Positions 1 to 9,317 of a stretch of 64,000 nt of DNA are shown here, in pieces. Both the position numbers and the translations under genes were made by a program. The DNA lies in contig JBEVMR010000116.1 of the NCBI GenBank assembly GCA_040508545.1, positions 5,388-69,387 on the forward strand, read 5' to 3'. Source of the DNA: VRUE01 sp040508545. Its GTDB lineage: Bacteria > Actinomycetota > Thermoleophilia > Solirubrobacterales > 70-9. Under the pieces are notes generated by a model that was given only the letters and a program-made list of their open reading frames with translations, had not been told where the DNA came from and ran no database searches. Each line of letters starts with the position of its first letter. The stretch's first letter is position 1.

Positions 1-738
1 GCCCCAGCGCCCGCGCCCGACCCGGCCCCCCAGCCCGATCCCGCTCCAGCTCCTGATCCCGCCCCCGCCCCGGCGCCCAGCGGCACGGTCTTCTTCCGCG
101 GCGACTTCGACGCCGGCTTCAAGAGCTGGTACGTGCAGTCGCTCTCCTCGCGGGCGACGCTGTTCTCGAGCGGCGCCTTCGAGGGCGGCCAGGCCGCCCG
201 CTTCGAAGTCCGCGCCGGCGACGTCGAGCCCGACACCGGCTCACAGCGCTCCGAGGTCTCCGGGCCGATCTTCAAGGAGGGGCAGGACCTCTACATCCGC
301 GACGCGATCCGGCTCCCGTCGACGAATACCTACTCAGCCCCCTGGCAGATCATCCAGCAGCTGCACGAGGAAGACTGGAGCGGCTCGCCGGGGATGGCCG
401 TCTTCCTCGACAACAACCGGGCGCTGAAGATCGGCGCCGGCGACGGCTCGCCGACCTTCTGGCAGAGCGCGCCGCTGCAGTCGAACCGCTGGTATGACCT
501 CGTCTACAGGGTCAATCTCTCCCGTGACACGAAGACGGGCTTCGTCGAAGTCTGGCTCGACGGTGCTCAGCAGAGCCTCGCCAACGGCCAGACGAGGATC
601 TACGGGCAGACCATCCAGGCTGCCGAGACCTACATCAAGGCCGGCATCTACCGCTCGAAGTCGAGCAGCGGGACCAGCGTCGTCGAACATGACGCTATCG
701 TGGTCGGCTCCAGCTTCTCGGCCGTAATGGGAGGTTGA
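1..738 (+). CDS. Secreted polysaccharide-lyase-like protein, 5' end outside window
   Basis: The frame is open from the first base, so the start and any signal peptide lie upstream of the window. The visible 245 residues begin with about 26 residues of Ala/Pro/Asp repeats, a flexible linker typical of secreted multidomain proteins. A beta-rich domain of about 210 residues follows, with the QRSEV motif near visible residue 82, an IIQQLH strand, and a regular alternation of aromatic and charged residues. This resembles the heparin-lyase-I/PL20-type polysaccharide lyase fold (Pfam Polysacc_lyase). It would cleave uronic-acid-containing polysaccharide outside the cell. Lying just upstream of the exopolysaccharide genes, it may trim or release the polymer made by them. 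The substrate cannot be read from the sequence. Confidence 0.8.
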   Translation, partial: APAPAPDPAPQPDPAPAPDPAPAPAPSGTVFFRGDFDAGFKSWYVQSLSSRATLFSSGAFEGGQAARFEVRAGDVEPDTGSQRSEVSGPIFKEGQDLYIRDAIRLPSTNTYSAPWQIIQQLHEEDWSGSPGMAVFLDNNRALKIGAGDGSPTFWQSAPLQSNRWYDLVYRVNLSRDTKTGFVEVWLDGAQQSLANGQTRIYGQTIQAAETYIKAGIYRSKSSSGTSVVEHDAIVVGSSFSAVMGG

Positions 739-1002
739 CCGGGTGCGCCGCACCTATCTCGCGGCGATTGTGTCTCAACAAATGATCAAACATTCGTCCG
801 CCTCCGTCGTCCTCGACGGCCCCTGCAAGCCTGATTGCGGGGATTGTGTATTCGTCCACTAGTGCCGACACCCAGATCGTCATGGAGTTTTCCCCAATTC
901 CTCTCTATTTTTTAAGCGAAAAGACCATTTCCGCTGCGGCGAAGCTCCCAGCTTCAATCGTCCAATCCGTCCAATCGCCCCCGCCTGAGTCGAGATAACG
1001 CC

Positions 1003-2475
1003 ATGGAGAGCTCCACCGTCCCCCAGACCAGCACCGACCGGCCGCTCGAAGCTGCCCAGGAGCGCACCGGAGATCCACGGCGCCGGGCCCGCAGGCGCGG
1101 CGAAGTCCTGGCCCGCATGCTGGTTGCCGGCGACATGCTTGCCGCGCTCATCGCCTCGGCAATCGTGGTCGCCGCGCTCGGGCTCACTGCCGACCTCTCC
1201 CCCAGCCTCCTCTTCGTCCTCGTCAACGGCCTGACCTGGCCCCTGGTCGCGTTCAGCATCGGCCTCTACCGCAGCGACCAGCTCTCTGCTTGGGCCTCCG
1301 CGATCTCGGAGGTTCCGCGGGTCTTCGTCGCCGTGATGCTGGTCACCTGGCCCCTCTTCGCGGCCGCGTCGCTGCTCGGCCTCGACGACAGGGTGGTGCT
1401 CACCTTCCTCACCGTGGCCGCAACGGCGTCGCTGGCGGGCGTCTCCAGGTCGATCGTCCGGGCCGGGCTCCATCGCGCCCCGGAGCTGCGCCAGCGGACC
1501 CTGATCCTCGGCTCCGGCATCGTCGCCGGGCAGCTGGTCAAGAAGCTCCGCGACAACGGCCAGTTCGGGCTCGTGCCGGTCGGCATGGTCGACGACGAGG
1601 TGCACGACGTCGGCACACCGGACCTGCCCTGGCTGGGCCGCTTCGACGACCTCGACAAGATCATCGAGACCCAGCAGATCGACCGCGTGATCATCGCCTT
1701 CTCCCGTGCCAGCCACGAACAGCTGCTGGAGTCGATCCGCGCCTGCCGGGACTCCGGCGTCGCGATCGACGTCGTCCCGCGGCTCTTCGAGTTCCTCGAC
1801 GGGGTCCAGGCGCTCGACCAGGTCGGCGGGCTGCCGGTGCTCTCGATCGGCGCGGCCCACCTGAGCTCGGTCTCGATGGCCGCCAAGCGAGGGCTCGACC
1901 TGATCGGGTCGCTGCTCATCATCGGGGCCTTCTCCCCCGTGTTGGTCGCGGTCGCGATCGCGATCAAGCTCGAGTCACGCGGGCCGATCTTCTTCCGCCA
2001 GCCGCGCGCCGGCAGGCGCCGGACCAGCTTCCAACTGATCAAGTTCCGCTCCATGTACGTCGACGCCGAGAAGCGCAAGCAGGAATGCGAGGAGCTCAAC
2101 GAAGCCGGCGACGGCGTCATGTTCAAGATCCGCGACGACCCCCGCGTGACCCGCGTCGGCCGCTTCATCCGCCGCTTCTCGCTCGACGAGCTGCCGCAGC
2201 TGTTCAACGTGGTGAAGGGCGAGATGAGCCTGGTCGGGCCGCGACCGCTGATCTTCCCCGAGACCGATGCGCTCGACGAGGAATGGCACCTGCGACGCCT
2301 CGAGCTGCGCCCCGGGCTGACCGGGCCGTGGCAGATCTACGGCCGCTCGCAGAGCCCATTCCAGGAGATGGTGCGCTTCGATTACCAGTACGTCGCCGGC
2401 TGGTCGTTGGCGCGTGACATCGAGATCCTCTTCGCCACCCTGCCGGCTGTTGTCTCGGGTCGCGGCGCCTACTGA
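1003..2475 (+). CDS. Exopolysaccharide polyprenyl glycosylphosphotransferase (WbaP/CpsE-like initiating enzyme)
   Basis: This 490-residue membrane enzyme should transfer a sugar-1-phosphate from a nucleotide sugar to undecaprenyl phosphate and so start repeat-unit assembly on the inner face of the membrane. The N-terminal third contains several hydrophobic segments followed by a Rossmann-like CoA_binding_3 domain (LILGSGIVAGQLVKKL). The catalytic bacterial sugar transferase domain starts near residue 296 after one more membrane segment and carries KFRSM, FSLDELPQLFNVVKGEMS and VGPRPL, the family signatures. The length is normal for the family. The ATG at 1003 is preceded by about 265 bases without a gene. 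The chain-length regulator follows 66 bases downstream. Which sugar is transferred is not evident. Confidence 0.93.
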   Translation: MESSTVPQTSTDRPLEAAQERTGDPRRRARRRGEVLARMLVAGDMLAALIASAIVVAALGLTADLSPSLLFVLVNGLTWPLVAFSIGLYRSDQLSAWASAISEVPRVFVAVMLVTWPLFAAASLLGLDDRVVLTFLTVAATASLAGVSRSIVRAGLHRAPELRQRTLILGSGIVAGQLVKKLRDNGQFGLVPVGMVDDEVHDVGTPDLPWLGRFDDLDKIIETQQIDRVIIAFSRASHEQLLESIRACRDSGVAIDVVPRLFEFLDGVQALDQVGGLPVLSIGAAHLSSVSMAAKRGLDLIGSLLIIGAFSPVLVAVAIAIKLESRGPIFFRQPRAGRRRTSFQLIKFRSMYVDAEKRKQECEELNEAGDGVMFKIRDDPRVTRVGRFIRRFSLDELPQLFNVVKGEMSLVGPRPLIFPETDALDEEWHLRRLELRPGLTGPWQIYGRSQSPFQEMVRFDYQYVAGWSLARDIEILFATLPAVVSGRGAY

Positions 2476-2541
2476 GCCGCGGCAGCCATTCCGTCTGACC
2501 TGCCTACAATTATTCAGCTCCCCAAGCTTCTCTGAGCCCGC

Positions 2542-4137
2542 TTGCCTGCCTCCGACACCCACCACGAGCGGCCCGTCTTCGAGCGGGCGCTGGCGATTGC
2601 GCGTCGCAATCTCCTGCTGATCGCTATCTGCCTGATCACGGTCCCCGCCGTGGCGCTCCTCTACTCGCTGGTGCAGACCAAGCAGTACACGGCCTCCGCC
2701 TCGCTGCTGTTCGGCAGCCAGAGCCTCGAAGCCAAACTGTTCGGCTTCGAACCCTCGGGGGACTCGCAGCGGGAAACGGCCACCAACCTCAAACTCGTCT
2801 CCGCCGACCAGGTCTCCGTTCGCACCTCGCAGGCGCTGGACATCCCAGGGCTGACGCCCAGCGCCGTCAACAACGCGGTCGAAGTCACCCCCGAAGGAGA
2901 ATCGGAACTGATCGCGATCGAAGCAACCGACGAGGACCCAGCGCTGGCAACCGAGATCGCCAACGAGTTCGCCCGCCAGTACATCAGCTATAGCCGCGAC
3001 GAAGCGATAGCCAAAATCGAGGCGACCAAGGCGCCGATCGAAGCTCAGCTCGAAGAAATCCCGCCGGCCGACAGCGAAGGCGCCTCGGCGGAAGTGCTGG
3101 AGCAGAAGATCAGGCAGCTGGACGCGCTCGAAGCAATCCAGACGGGCAAAGCCGAACTCGCTCAGCCCGCGATCGAACCCTCCTCCCCCTCCTCGCCTCG
3201 CACGAGCCGCAACGTGGCCCTCGGCATCGTGCTCGGCCTGCTGCTCGGCATCGGCCTGGCGGTCGGGCGCGAGCAGTTCGACCGCAGCCTCAGGGACCTC
3301 GACGACATCGACGAGATCCTCCGCCTACCGATACTCGGCACGATCCCGCGCAGCCGCGCGATCGCCGAGCGTGGCGCCGGCGCCGAACTGACCCCCACCG
3401 GCGCCGAGGGCGAGGCGTTCCGCATGCTGCGCGCCAGCCTCCATTACTTCAACGTCGACCGCACCGTCACTTCGATCCTGATCACCTCCGCCGCAGCTCA
3501 GGACGGCAAGACCACGGTCGCCTGGAACCTCGCCCTGGCCGAGGCGCGGGCCGGAACCAGGATCCTCTACATCGAGGCGGACCTGCGGCGGCCGTCGCTG
3601 GCCAACGCCCTCCGGATCAGCGACGACGACGGCGTCAGCCTCGTCCTGGCTGGGATCAGCCAGCCGGCGGGCGCGATGCGGACCATCGACGGGGTCGACG
3701 TGCTGACCGCGGGCCCACTGCCGCCGAACCCGGCCGAGCTGATCGAGTCGAAACGGATGAGCGAGCTCTTGAAGTGGGCCGAAAACGAGTACGACCGGGT
3801 GATCGTCGACACGCCGCCCTCGGCCGTGGTCGCGGACGCGGTGCCCCTCTTCAGCCTGATCGGCGGAATCGCCATCGTCGTGAGGCTGCAGAAGAGCCCG
3901 CGCGAGCCGCTCGAACAGCTCAAAGACCAGCTCGTCAACACCAGCGCCCCGGTGCTCGGAATCGTCGTCAACGGGATCGAGGGAGCCACCGACAGCACCT
4001 ACTACCGAGGCCAAACGGCGACCGGCCCGTTTGCGGCAAACGGGCCCAGCGCTCAGCAGGAAATCAACACCGACTCACCTTCCCCCTCCGGCGGGAAGAG
4101 CGAGGGCACGCCCCGCTCACCCGAGCACCAGGCTTAA
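2542..4137 (+). CDS. Wzz-type chain-length determinant fused to CpsD/CapB-like tyrosine autokinase
   Basis: This 531-residue polysaccharide co-polymerase should control chain length and export by kinase cycling. Membrane helices lie at about 23-45 and 225-242; between them is a short Wzz-type extracytoplasmic segment (about 180 residues) with coiled-coil character. The cytoplasmic kinase follows, with Walker A (AAAQDGKTT, about 317-325), Walker A' (ILYIEADLRRPS) and Walker B (RVIVDTPPS). The C-terminal tail has only one Tyr pair (TYYRG) instead of the usual tyrosine cluster, so autophosphorylation may be limited or use other residues. The start is a TTG; no ATG or GTG lies between the previous stop and the first membrane helix in this frame. 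Confidence 0.92.
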   Translation: MPASDTHHERPVFERALAIARRNLLLIAICLITVPAVALLYSLVQTKQYTASASLLFGSQSLEAKLFGFEPSGDSQRETATNLKLVSADQVSVRTSQALDIPGLTPSAVNNAVEVTPEGESELIAIEATDEDPALATEIANEFARQYISYSRDEAIAKIEATKAPIEAQLEEIPPADSEGASAEVLEQKIRQLDALEAIQTGKAELAQPAIEPSSPSSPRTSRNVALGIVLGLLLGIGLAVGREQFDRSLRDLDDIDEILRLPILGTIPRSRAIAERGAGAELTPTGAEGEAFRMLRASLHYFNVDRTVTSILITSAAAQDGKTTVAWNLALAEARAGTRILYIEADLRRPSLANALRISDDDGVSLVLAGISQPAGAMRTIDGVDVLTAGPLPPNPAELIESKRMSELLKWAENEYDRVIVDTPPSAVVADAVPLFSLIGGIAIVVRLQKSPREPLEQLKDQLVNTSAPVLGIVVNGIEGATDSTYYRGQTATGPFAANGPSAQQEINTDSPSPSGGKSEGTPRSPEHQA

Positions 4138-4151
4138 CCCGGGGCTCGACC

Positions 4152-4988
4152 ATGGGCCACGGAGAGGACCGGCGAGCCGCAAGTCGAGTGGAAGTGCTGA
4201 GCTGTCCGCTGGACAGCGTGACGATGGACGAGGCGGTTGCGAGGTGCGAGCAGGCGATCGAGTCACGCGGCTACCTGCAGCACATGAGCATCAACGCCGC
4301 CAAGCTGGTCGCCCTCCGCGACGACCCCGCGATGCGCGACGCGATCACGCCCTGCGGCCTGATCACCGCCGACGGGCAGAGCGTCGTCTGGGCGGCGCGG
4401 GTGCTCGGCGCGGGGCTACCCGAACGGGTCGCCGGCATCGACCTGATGATGCGCATGCTGGAGACCGCAAATGCCAAGGGCTATGGCGTCTACGTGCTCG
4501 GAGCTCGGCGCGAGGTGCTCGATACCGCGCTCGAGCGGTTGCGCGAGCGCTTCCCGGCCTTGAGGGTGGTGGGGTCCCGCGACGGCTACTACGCCGATGC
4601 CGAGGCAGCCATCGTCAGCGAGGAGATCCGCGGCTCCGGGGCCGACATGCTCTTCGTCGCGATGAGCTCGCCGCGCAAGGAGTACTTCCTCGGCGAGCAG
4701 GGCGACTCGCTGGGCGTGCCTTTCACGATGGGCGTGGGTGGCTCGATCGACGTGGTCGCCGGCCTGACCCGCCGGGCGCCGCGCCTGCTGCAACGAGCCG
4801 GGCTCGAGTGGGCCTACCGCCTGGCCCAGGAGCCGCGCCGCCTGGCCCGCCGCTACCTGACGACCAACGTCCGCTTCGCGGCGATGGTCCTGCGGGCGCT
4901 GATCACTCGGCGTGGGAGTGCGGTCGTTTACCCAGCGCGCGGCGAACCATCGGCCGCAGCTGCGAAAAGAGGGTCGAGCGGCCCGTAG
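4152..4988 (+). CDS. WecG/TagA/CpsF family glycosyltransferase
   Basis: This 278-residue protein is a GT26-family transferase adding a sugar (ManNAc- or glucosyl-type in known members) to a lipid-linked intermediate at the cytoplasmic membrane face. Recognisable blocks are HMSINAAKLVAL, the ITADGQSVVWAARVLG motif with the conserved Asp, GVYVLGARREVL, and MSSPRKEYFLGEQ followed by GVGGSIDVVAG. The ATG at 4152 is 14 bases after the kinase stop; a GTG at 4188 is an alternative start. The last 86 bases overlap the convergent deacetylase gene, so both proteins' C-terminal codons are read from opposite strands of the same DNA. The Arg-rich tail after VGGSIDVVAG is usual for the family. Confidence 0.92.
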   Translation: MGHGEDRRAASRVEVLSCPLDSVTMDEAVARCEQAIESRGYLQHMSINAAKLVALRDDPAMRDAITPCGLITADGQSVVWAARVLGAGLPERVAGIDLMMRMLETANAKGYGVYVLGARREVLDTALERLRERFPALRVVGSRDGYYADAEAAIVSEEIRGSGADMLFVAMSSPRKEYFLGEQGDSLGVPFTMGVGGSIDVVAGLTRRAPRLLQRAGLEWAYRLAQEPRRLARRYLTTNVRFAAMVLRALITRRGSAVVYPARGEPSAAAAKRGSSGP

Positions 4989-5748
4989 CGCTGAGCTTGG
5001 CCCGGAAGCGCCAGGGGGTGTCACGATCGTCGATCGTCACCCGCGGGATCGAGAGCGCCGTGGCGGTCGCCTGCCCGCCGAAGGGCAGGGTGAAGGCGAA
5101 GGAGTAGCCGCTCGCCGCAGCAGCGGCGGCAACTCGCTCGTCCCAGGCGCCGAAGGGATAGGCGAGCAGCTCGCAGCGCCCGAGGCGGGCCTCGATCAGC
5201 CGCCGCGAGTCGAGCAGCTCCTGGGCGAGCTCCTCGTCGGAGAGGGCGGTGAGGCGAGGGTGCGACACCGTGTGGCTGCCGACGTCCCAGCCAGCCTCGA
5301 CAAGCTGCTCCAGCATCGCCCAGTCCATCGAGCGCATCAGCGCCGGCCGGCGGGACGCCTCGCCGGCGACCTCGGGCCAGTCGAGCGGCGCGCCGCTGTC
5401 GAGGTGGGCCGGGAGGACGAACACCATCCCGGTCAGCGCCCGCTCGGACATCAGGGGCAGCGCCGTCGTCACGGTGTCGGCGAAGCCGTCGTCGAAGGTG
5501 ACGAACGCGTGGCGGCCGGCGAGCCGCTCGCCGGCGGCGATCCGCCGTAGCGTCGCGGCAGTGCCGCTGCGGAAGCCGCCGGCGCGCAGCAGGTCGAGCT
5601 GGCGCTCGAAGGTCCCCGGCCGCAGCGAGAGGTAGGGCGGCCCGTCCTCGGTGACCGAGTGGTAGCCGAGGAAGACGCAGTTCCGCCGTCGCCCGCGCAA
5701 CGGCGAGCGGCGGGAGACCGCCTCGTCTTCGGCAGAGGCGGAGATCAT
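4903..5748 (-). CDS. NodB-type polysaccharide deacetylase
   Basis: This 281-residue carbohydrate esterase family 4 protein would remove N- or O-acetyl groups from polysaccharide. The NodB motif 1 is seen as FVTFDDGFADT (catalytic base and metal Asp) and motif 2 as SHTVSHPRL (metal His residues); AYPFGAWDERV matches motif 3. No signal peptide or N-terminal membrane helix is evident, so the enzyme may act inside the cell on lipid-linked intermediates, or the true N-terminus may differ. It is the last gene of a four-gene minus-strand operon (4903-9252) whose members overlap by 4 bases. Its 3' end overlaps the convergent WecG-like gene by 86 bases. Confidence 0.9.
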   Translation of the reverse strand: MISASAEDEAVSRRSPLRGRRRNCVFLGYHSVTEDGPPYLSLRPGTFERQLDLLRAGGFRSGTAATLRRIAAGERLAGRHAFVTFDDGFADTVTTALPLMSERALTGMVFVLPAHLDSGAPLDWPEVAGEASRRPALMRSMDWAMLEQLVEAGWDVGSHTVSHPRLTALSDEELAQELLDSRRLIEARLGRCELLAYPFGAWDERVAAAAAASGYSFAFTLPFGGQATATALSIPRVTIDDRDTPWRFRAKLSATGRSTLFSQLRPMVRRALGKRPHSHAE

Positions 5749-6815
5749 GCGACCAGCTCCCGGTAGAGGGAATCAAGGCGGCCGCAGACCTCGTCCTCGT
5801 TGAGGGAGAGGGCGCGGCGGCGCGCAGCCCTTCCCAGTCGCCACGCCTCCTCGGGGTCGCCGACCATCTGCCGGATCGCCTCGGCGAGAGCCTCTGGGTC
5901 GCCGGGCGGGACAATCCGCGCCTCCACCCCGTCGCTGACCACGTCGGGCACGCCGCCGACGCGGGTAGCGACGATCGGCCGGCCCCAGGCCATCGCCTCG
6001 AGCATCGCGACGGGCAAGCCCTCCGATAGCGACGGCAGGACGAAGAGGGCGCAGCGTTCGAGCGCTGCCCGCTTGCCCTCCTCGTCGAGCCAACCGACCC
6101 AGCGGACGTTCTGCGAGCGCTCCGAGAGGGCGAGCAGGGCGGGCGAGGGATCCCCCGGCCCGGCGAGCTCGAAGACGGCGTCCCCGATCTCGTCCGCGCA
6201 GAGCTCGAGCGCCGAGACCAGGGCCTCTCCCCCCTTGATCGGGTTGGCGAAGCCACCGAGGAAGAGGACGTGGCAGTCCGGGGCAGCACGGTCGGCCAGC
6301 GCCGCGTCGACGTCCGGCGCGGCGTTGGGGATGACGACGACGTCACGCGCCCCCAAGCCGCGTTCCATCGACCTGGCGCTCTCGCTGGAGACCGCGAGGA
6401 CGCCGTTGGCCGCTCTCAGCGCCCGCCGGAAGAAGAGCCGCCGCAGCGGATCGAGGGCGGCGGCGAAGGCATCGATGTCGCCGGGGCCGGCGTGCACGTG
6501 CAGGATCACCGGCCGCCGCAGCAACTTGACCAGGAATACGCAGATCGACTTGCGGTAGAGGCTGCCGCGCACCGCCGTGTGGACGTGCACGATGCGCTTG
6601 CCGGGACGCAGGCACCAGACCGCCAGCGAGATCAGGGCGCTGCAGAAGACCCAGAGCCGCGCGGCCGGCTGGAAGCCGCGCCAGGTGACGATTGGCTCCA
6701 GGCGGTGGCGCTGGGCCAGGGGCGAGTCGAGCAGGTCCCGCGTGACGGCGGCCATCCCCCCTTTTCCAGAGGGGTCAGGGCCGACCTGTGCGACGCGGAT
6801 CTCGGCGGCGCTCAT
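5745..6815 (-). CDS. GT4-family glycosyltransferase
   Basis: This 356-residue retaining GT-B enzyme should add a sugar to the growing lipid-linked repeat unit on the cytoplasmic side. The N-terminal domain has the glycine-rich acceptor-side loop GPDPSGKGGMAAV, and the C-terminal domain has FLGGFANPIKGGEALV and the EX7E nucleotide-sugar motif EGLPVAMLE, followed by GRPIVATRVGGVPDVV, all typical of Glycos_transf_1. The gene overlaps the deacetylase start by 4 bases (ATGA) and is itself overlapped by the upstream polymerase gene in the same way, pointing to translational coupling. Donor and acceptor sugars are not predictable from the sequence. Confidence 0.92.
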   Translation of the reverse strand: MSAAEIRVAQVGPDPSGKGGMAAVTRDLLDSPLAQRHRLEPIVTWRGFQPAARLWVFCSALISLAVWCLRPGKRIVHVHTAVRGSLYRKSICVFLVKLLRRPVILHVHAGPGDIDAFAAALDPLRRLFFRRALRAANGVLAVSSESARSMERGLGARDVVVIPNAAPDVDAALADRAAPDCHVLFLGGFANPIKGGEALVSALELCADEIGDAVFELAGPGDPSPALLALSERSQNVRWVGWLDEEGKRAALERCALFVLPSLSEGLPVAMLEAMAWGRPIVATRVGGVPDVVSDGVEARIVPPGDPEALAEAIRQMVGDPEEAWRLGRAARRRALSLNEDEVCGRLDSLYRELVA

Positions 6816-8086
6816 GCCGCCGCTTCGGGCGGCGGTTCAGGCGGCGGCCGGCAGGCGGCGGCGAAGGCGAGGCCAAGCGCCGTCGGCGCCACGTACTCGA
6901 TCGACCCGTTGACCACCGAGTAGACGATCAGCGGCACGAGCAGGATGTTCTCCAGCGGCGAACGCAGCAAGGCGACCCAGAGCAGAAACCAGCAGGCGAA
7001 ACCGATGACGCCGAGCTGCACCCCGACCTCGATCAGGTCGGAGTGGCCGATGAAGACCTTGCCGAGTTCCTTCAGCTCGTTCTCTTCGACCGAGCGCAGC
7101 CCGGTCCCGAATAACCACTCCTGGGGACCGCCGTTCCACCATGGCCCGGCCGCCGCTTTCCAGATTTCACCGCGCCCCGAGCCGGCCGTGGAGAGCGAGC
7201 TCTCCTGTTTGGACTCCTGGTCGAAGCGGTTCTGGACCACCTGGATGCCGCCGCCGGCGATCGCCAGGACCAGGATCGCGCCGACGGTGGCGATCGCGCG
7301 CCGGTCGAGCTTCGAGCGCAGGACGAAGATCAGAACGACGACGAGCAGCGCGAGCAGCGCCGAGCGGACGCCGGTGAGCAAGGCAGGCACAGCGCCGAGA
7401 GCGAAGAACCCCGCCTGGACGAGGATCTTCTTGCTGGAGACGAGGCCGGCAGCGGCGATGACGACGAAGGTCAACGCCATCTCGTGGAGGATCTCGCGGC
7501 CGTAGCCGAGTTTCTCGCCGACGTCGTACTTGGTCCCTTCCTGGCCAAGACCAGCACTGACTATGCCCAGGTGGACCACCATCGCCGCCATACAGCTGGC
7601 GAGGATCACGTTGCGGGCTTTCGGCAGCTCCTCCTGGCCGCGCTCGCTCAGCACCGCCAGGCAGATCGCGGGAAAGATCAGGAACTTGGCGAACTGGATG
7701 AACTGGTCGTACTCGGTCGCGAGAACCACGTTGAGGCCGAGGACCACGATGAACAGCACCGCGGTGATCGGGCCGAGCAGGCGCCGGTAGTGCAACGGCA
7801 CCGCCACCCAGAGCATCGCCCCAGCCGCCATGGCAGCGACGAAGGTCTTCAGCAGCGACGGCATCAGGGCGTCGAAGATGACCAGCCAGGGCAGCGCCGC
7901 CAGGGTCACCTCGACGATTCCAAGTCTGGTCAGGCGGATGGCGAGAACGGCGCCGCAGACGAGCGCAACGAGGCCGATTCCGGCGGGCGGCGCTTTGGCA
8001 ACGAGCGCTCCCGCCATCGCCGCCATCGCGGCAGCGACCAGGTAGATCGGCTCGAATCGCGGCGGCGAGCTCAGTCGCGCGATCAC
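6812..8086 (-). CDS. O-antigen polymerase/ligase-like membrane protein (Wzy candidate)
   Basis: This 424-residue polytopic protein has about ten to twelve hydrophobic segments and a large soluble loop in the second half (roughly from QNRFDQESKQESSLSTAG to the GLRSVEENELKELG region) ending with the small motif FIGHSDLIEVGVQLG. That arrangement, with an H-S-D/N-x-L-I-E-x-G-x-x-x-G block, is what Wzy_C/O-antigen ligase-type proteins show. In this cluster, with a flippase and a co-polymerase, the likely role is polymerising repeat units on the outer face of the membrane. It overlaps neighbouring genes by 4 bases on both sides. Sequence conservation in this family is low, so the call rests on topology, the loop motif and context. 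Confidence 0.85.
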   Translation of the reverse strand: MIARLSSPPRFEPIYLVAAAMAAMAGALVAKAPPAGIGLVALVCGAVLAIRLTRLGIVEVTLAALPWLVIFDALMPSLLKTFVAAMAAGAMLWVAVPLHYRRLLGPITAVLFIVVLGLNVVLATEYDQFIQFAKFLIFPAICLAVLSERGQEELPKARNVILASCMAAMVVHLGIVSAGLGQEGTKYDVGEKLGYGREILHEMALTFVVIAAAGLVSSKKILVQAGFFALGAVPALLTGVRSALLALLVVVLIFVLRSKLDRRAIATVGAILVLAIAGGGIQVVQNRFDQESKQESSLSTAGSGRGEIWKAAAGPWWNGGPQEWLFGTGLRSVEENELKELGKVFIGHSDLIEVGVQLGVIGFACWFLLWVALLRSPLENILLVPLIVYSVVNGSIEYVAPTALGLAFAAACRPPPEPPPEAAA

Positions 8087-9252
8087 GCCCCACCCACGCG
8101 CTCTCCGACGAACTCACCGATCTGCTCGGCCACGCGGGGCCAGGCCTCCTCCGCGGGAGGTGCCAGCTCAGCCGCGCTCCAGCCGCGCTCCAGGTGCTGC
8201 CAGAGGCGCTCAGCCCCCTCGGGGTCGTCTTTGGCAAGGGCCAGCCAGGCTGGGCGGCCGCCGACGTACTCAGCCAGCGCGTCGTCGCTCTCCCGCTCAC
8301 TCAGGGCGAGACGTGGGATCGGCAGCGTCATGTACTGGATCGCCTTGCTCGGCAGCTGCCCGGTCAGCCAATTGCCGACCACGATCGCGACGTCGTGCTC
8401 CGAGGCACTGGCTAAAACCTCGGCCCACGGCTGGGCCGGGCGAAACTCGACCTCGACCGACGACGGCGCCCGCGCCAGCATCCCGGCATGGTCGTCGCCG
8501 TACTGGGTGAAGGTGATCGACTTCCAGCGCCCGCTCGCGGCCAGCCTCTCGAGCAGCTTGCTGACGTCGACCCGGACGAAGGTCAGCATCCCGTAGTGGA
8601 CGATCCGCAGGTGGTCGGGGTCACGCTCCCCGGTGCGGGCCGGTGCGGCAGCGCCCTCGGGAATCGGGTCATAGCCGTTGGGGCGGACCAGGATCGGCAG
8701 GGCGGGAAAGTGAGACGCGATCACGTCGGCCTGCTGCCTGGTGGTGACGACCGCTCCTGCCGCCCCGCTCCAGATCGCCCCCTCGGACCGGCGGCCGCGG
8801 TACTTCGCGAGGAGCCGGGTGTCGGTCCCCGGCGACGTCAACACCCAGGGATCGCCGGCATCGACCACATACGGAAGCCCGGCATGGCGGAGGCGGCGGG
8901 CGGCGTAGGTGACGGGCGACCAGGGGTAGGCGATCAACAAGCCGCCCTCGACCTGCGGCTGCCAGCGACCGAGCCGTCGCATGCTCCAGGGCTCCCATTT
9001 GTCGAGCAGCGTCGTGCGGACGGCGTCGCCCGCGAGGCGGCGCCAGGGGGGGCTGCCGTTGCCCGACGCCGCGCCGTGGGCGGGCTCTTGAGCGGGCAGA
9101 GCTGTCAGCTCCACGTCCCAGTCCTGCTCCAGGTGCTCGACCACCCAGTGCGTGCGCTGGCCTCGCGGCGTCAGCTTTTTCAGCCCATAACCAGAGACGA
9201 CCGCGAGGCGGCGATCGCCAAGCGTCGATCGTTGAGGATTCGCTGACTCCAT
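8083..9252 (-). CDS. Glycosyltransferase, GT4-like
   Basis: This 389-residue protein looks like a GT-B fold enzyme: an N-terminal domain with VVSGYGLKKLTPRGQRTHW and WVVEHLEQDWDVEL, a central PYVVDAGDPWVLTSPG segment, and a C-terminal donor domain with ILVRPNGYDPIPEG and LRIVHYGML. The canonical EX7E motif is not clear; the equivalent region reads HDVAIVVGNWLTGQLPSKA, where the S-K pair before a helix resembles the GT4 S-K-x-x-x-Y pattern. It opens the minus-strand operon and is divergent from the flippase gene, leaving only 65 bases between the two starts, so both promoters must lie there or farther away. The acceptor is unknown. Confidence 0.82.
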   Translation of the reverse strand: MESANPQRSTLGDRRLAVVSGYGLKKLTPRGQRTHWVVEHLEQDWDVELTALPAQEPAHGAASGNGSPPWRRLAGDAVRTTLLDKWEPWSMRRLGRWQPQVEGGLLIAYPWSPVTYAARRLRHAGLPYVVDAGDPWVLTSPGTDTRLLAKYRGRRSEGAIWSGAAGAVVTTRQQADVIASHFPALPILVRPNGYDPIPEGAAAPARTGERDPDHLRIVHYGMLTFVRVDVSKLLERLAASGRWKSITFTQYGDDHAGMLARAPSSVEVEFRPAQPWAEVLASASEHDVAIVVGNWLTGQLPSKAIQYMTLPIPRLALSERESDDALAEYVGGRPAWLALAKDDPEGAERLWQHLERGWSAAELAPPAEEAWPRVAEQIGEFVGERVGGA

Positions 9253-9317
9253 GGTGGCGCCGGGGCCGAGAGAGGGTAGACCATGATGCGCCGCCAGCCG
9301 GACGATACTTACCGGCC

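Noticed and set aside
959..976. Tandem 9-base repeat CGTCCAATC x2 before the glycosylphosphotransferase gene
   Set aside because: Too short and too few copies to assign a role; no promoter elements could be fixed around it.
4201..4217. Inverted repeat GCTGTCC-GCT-GGACAGC
   Set aside because: It lies inside the WecG-like coding region and lacks the flanking stems of the nested-palindrome elements, despite sharing the GGACAGC word.
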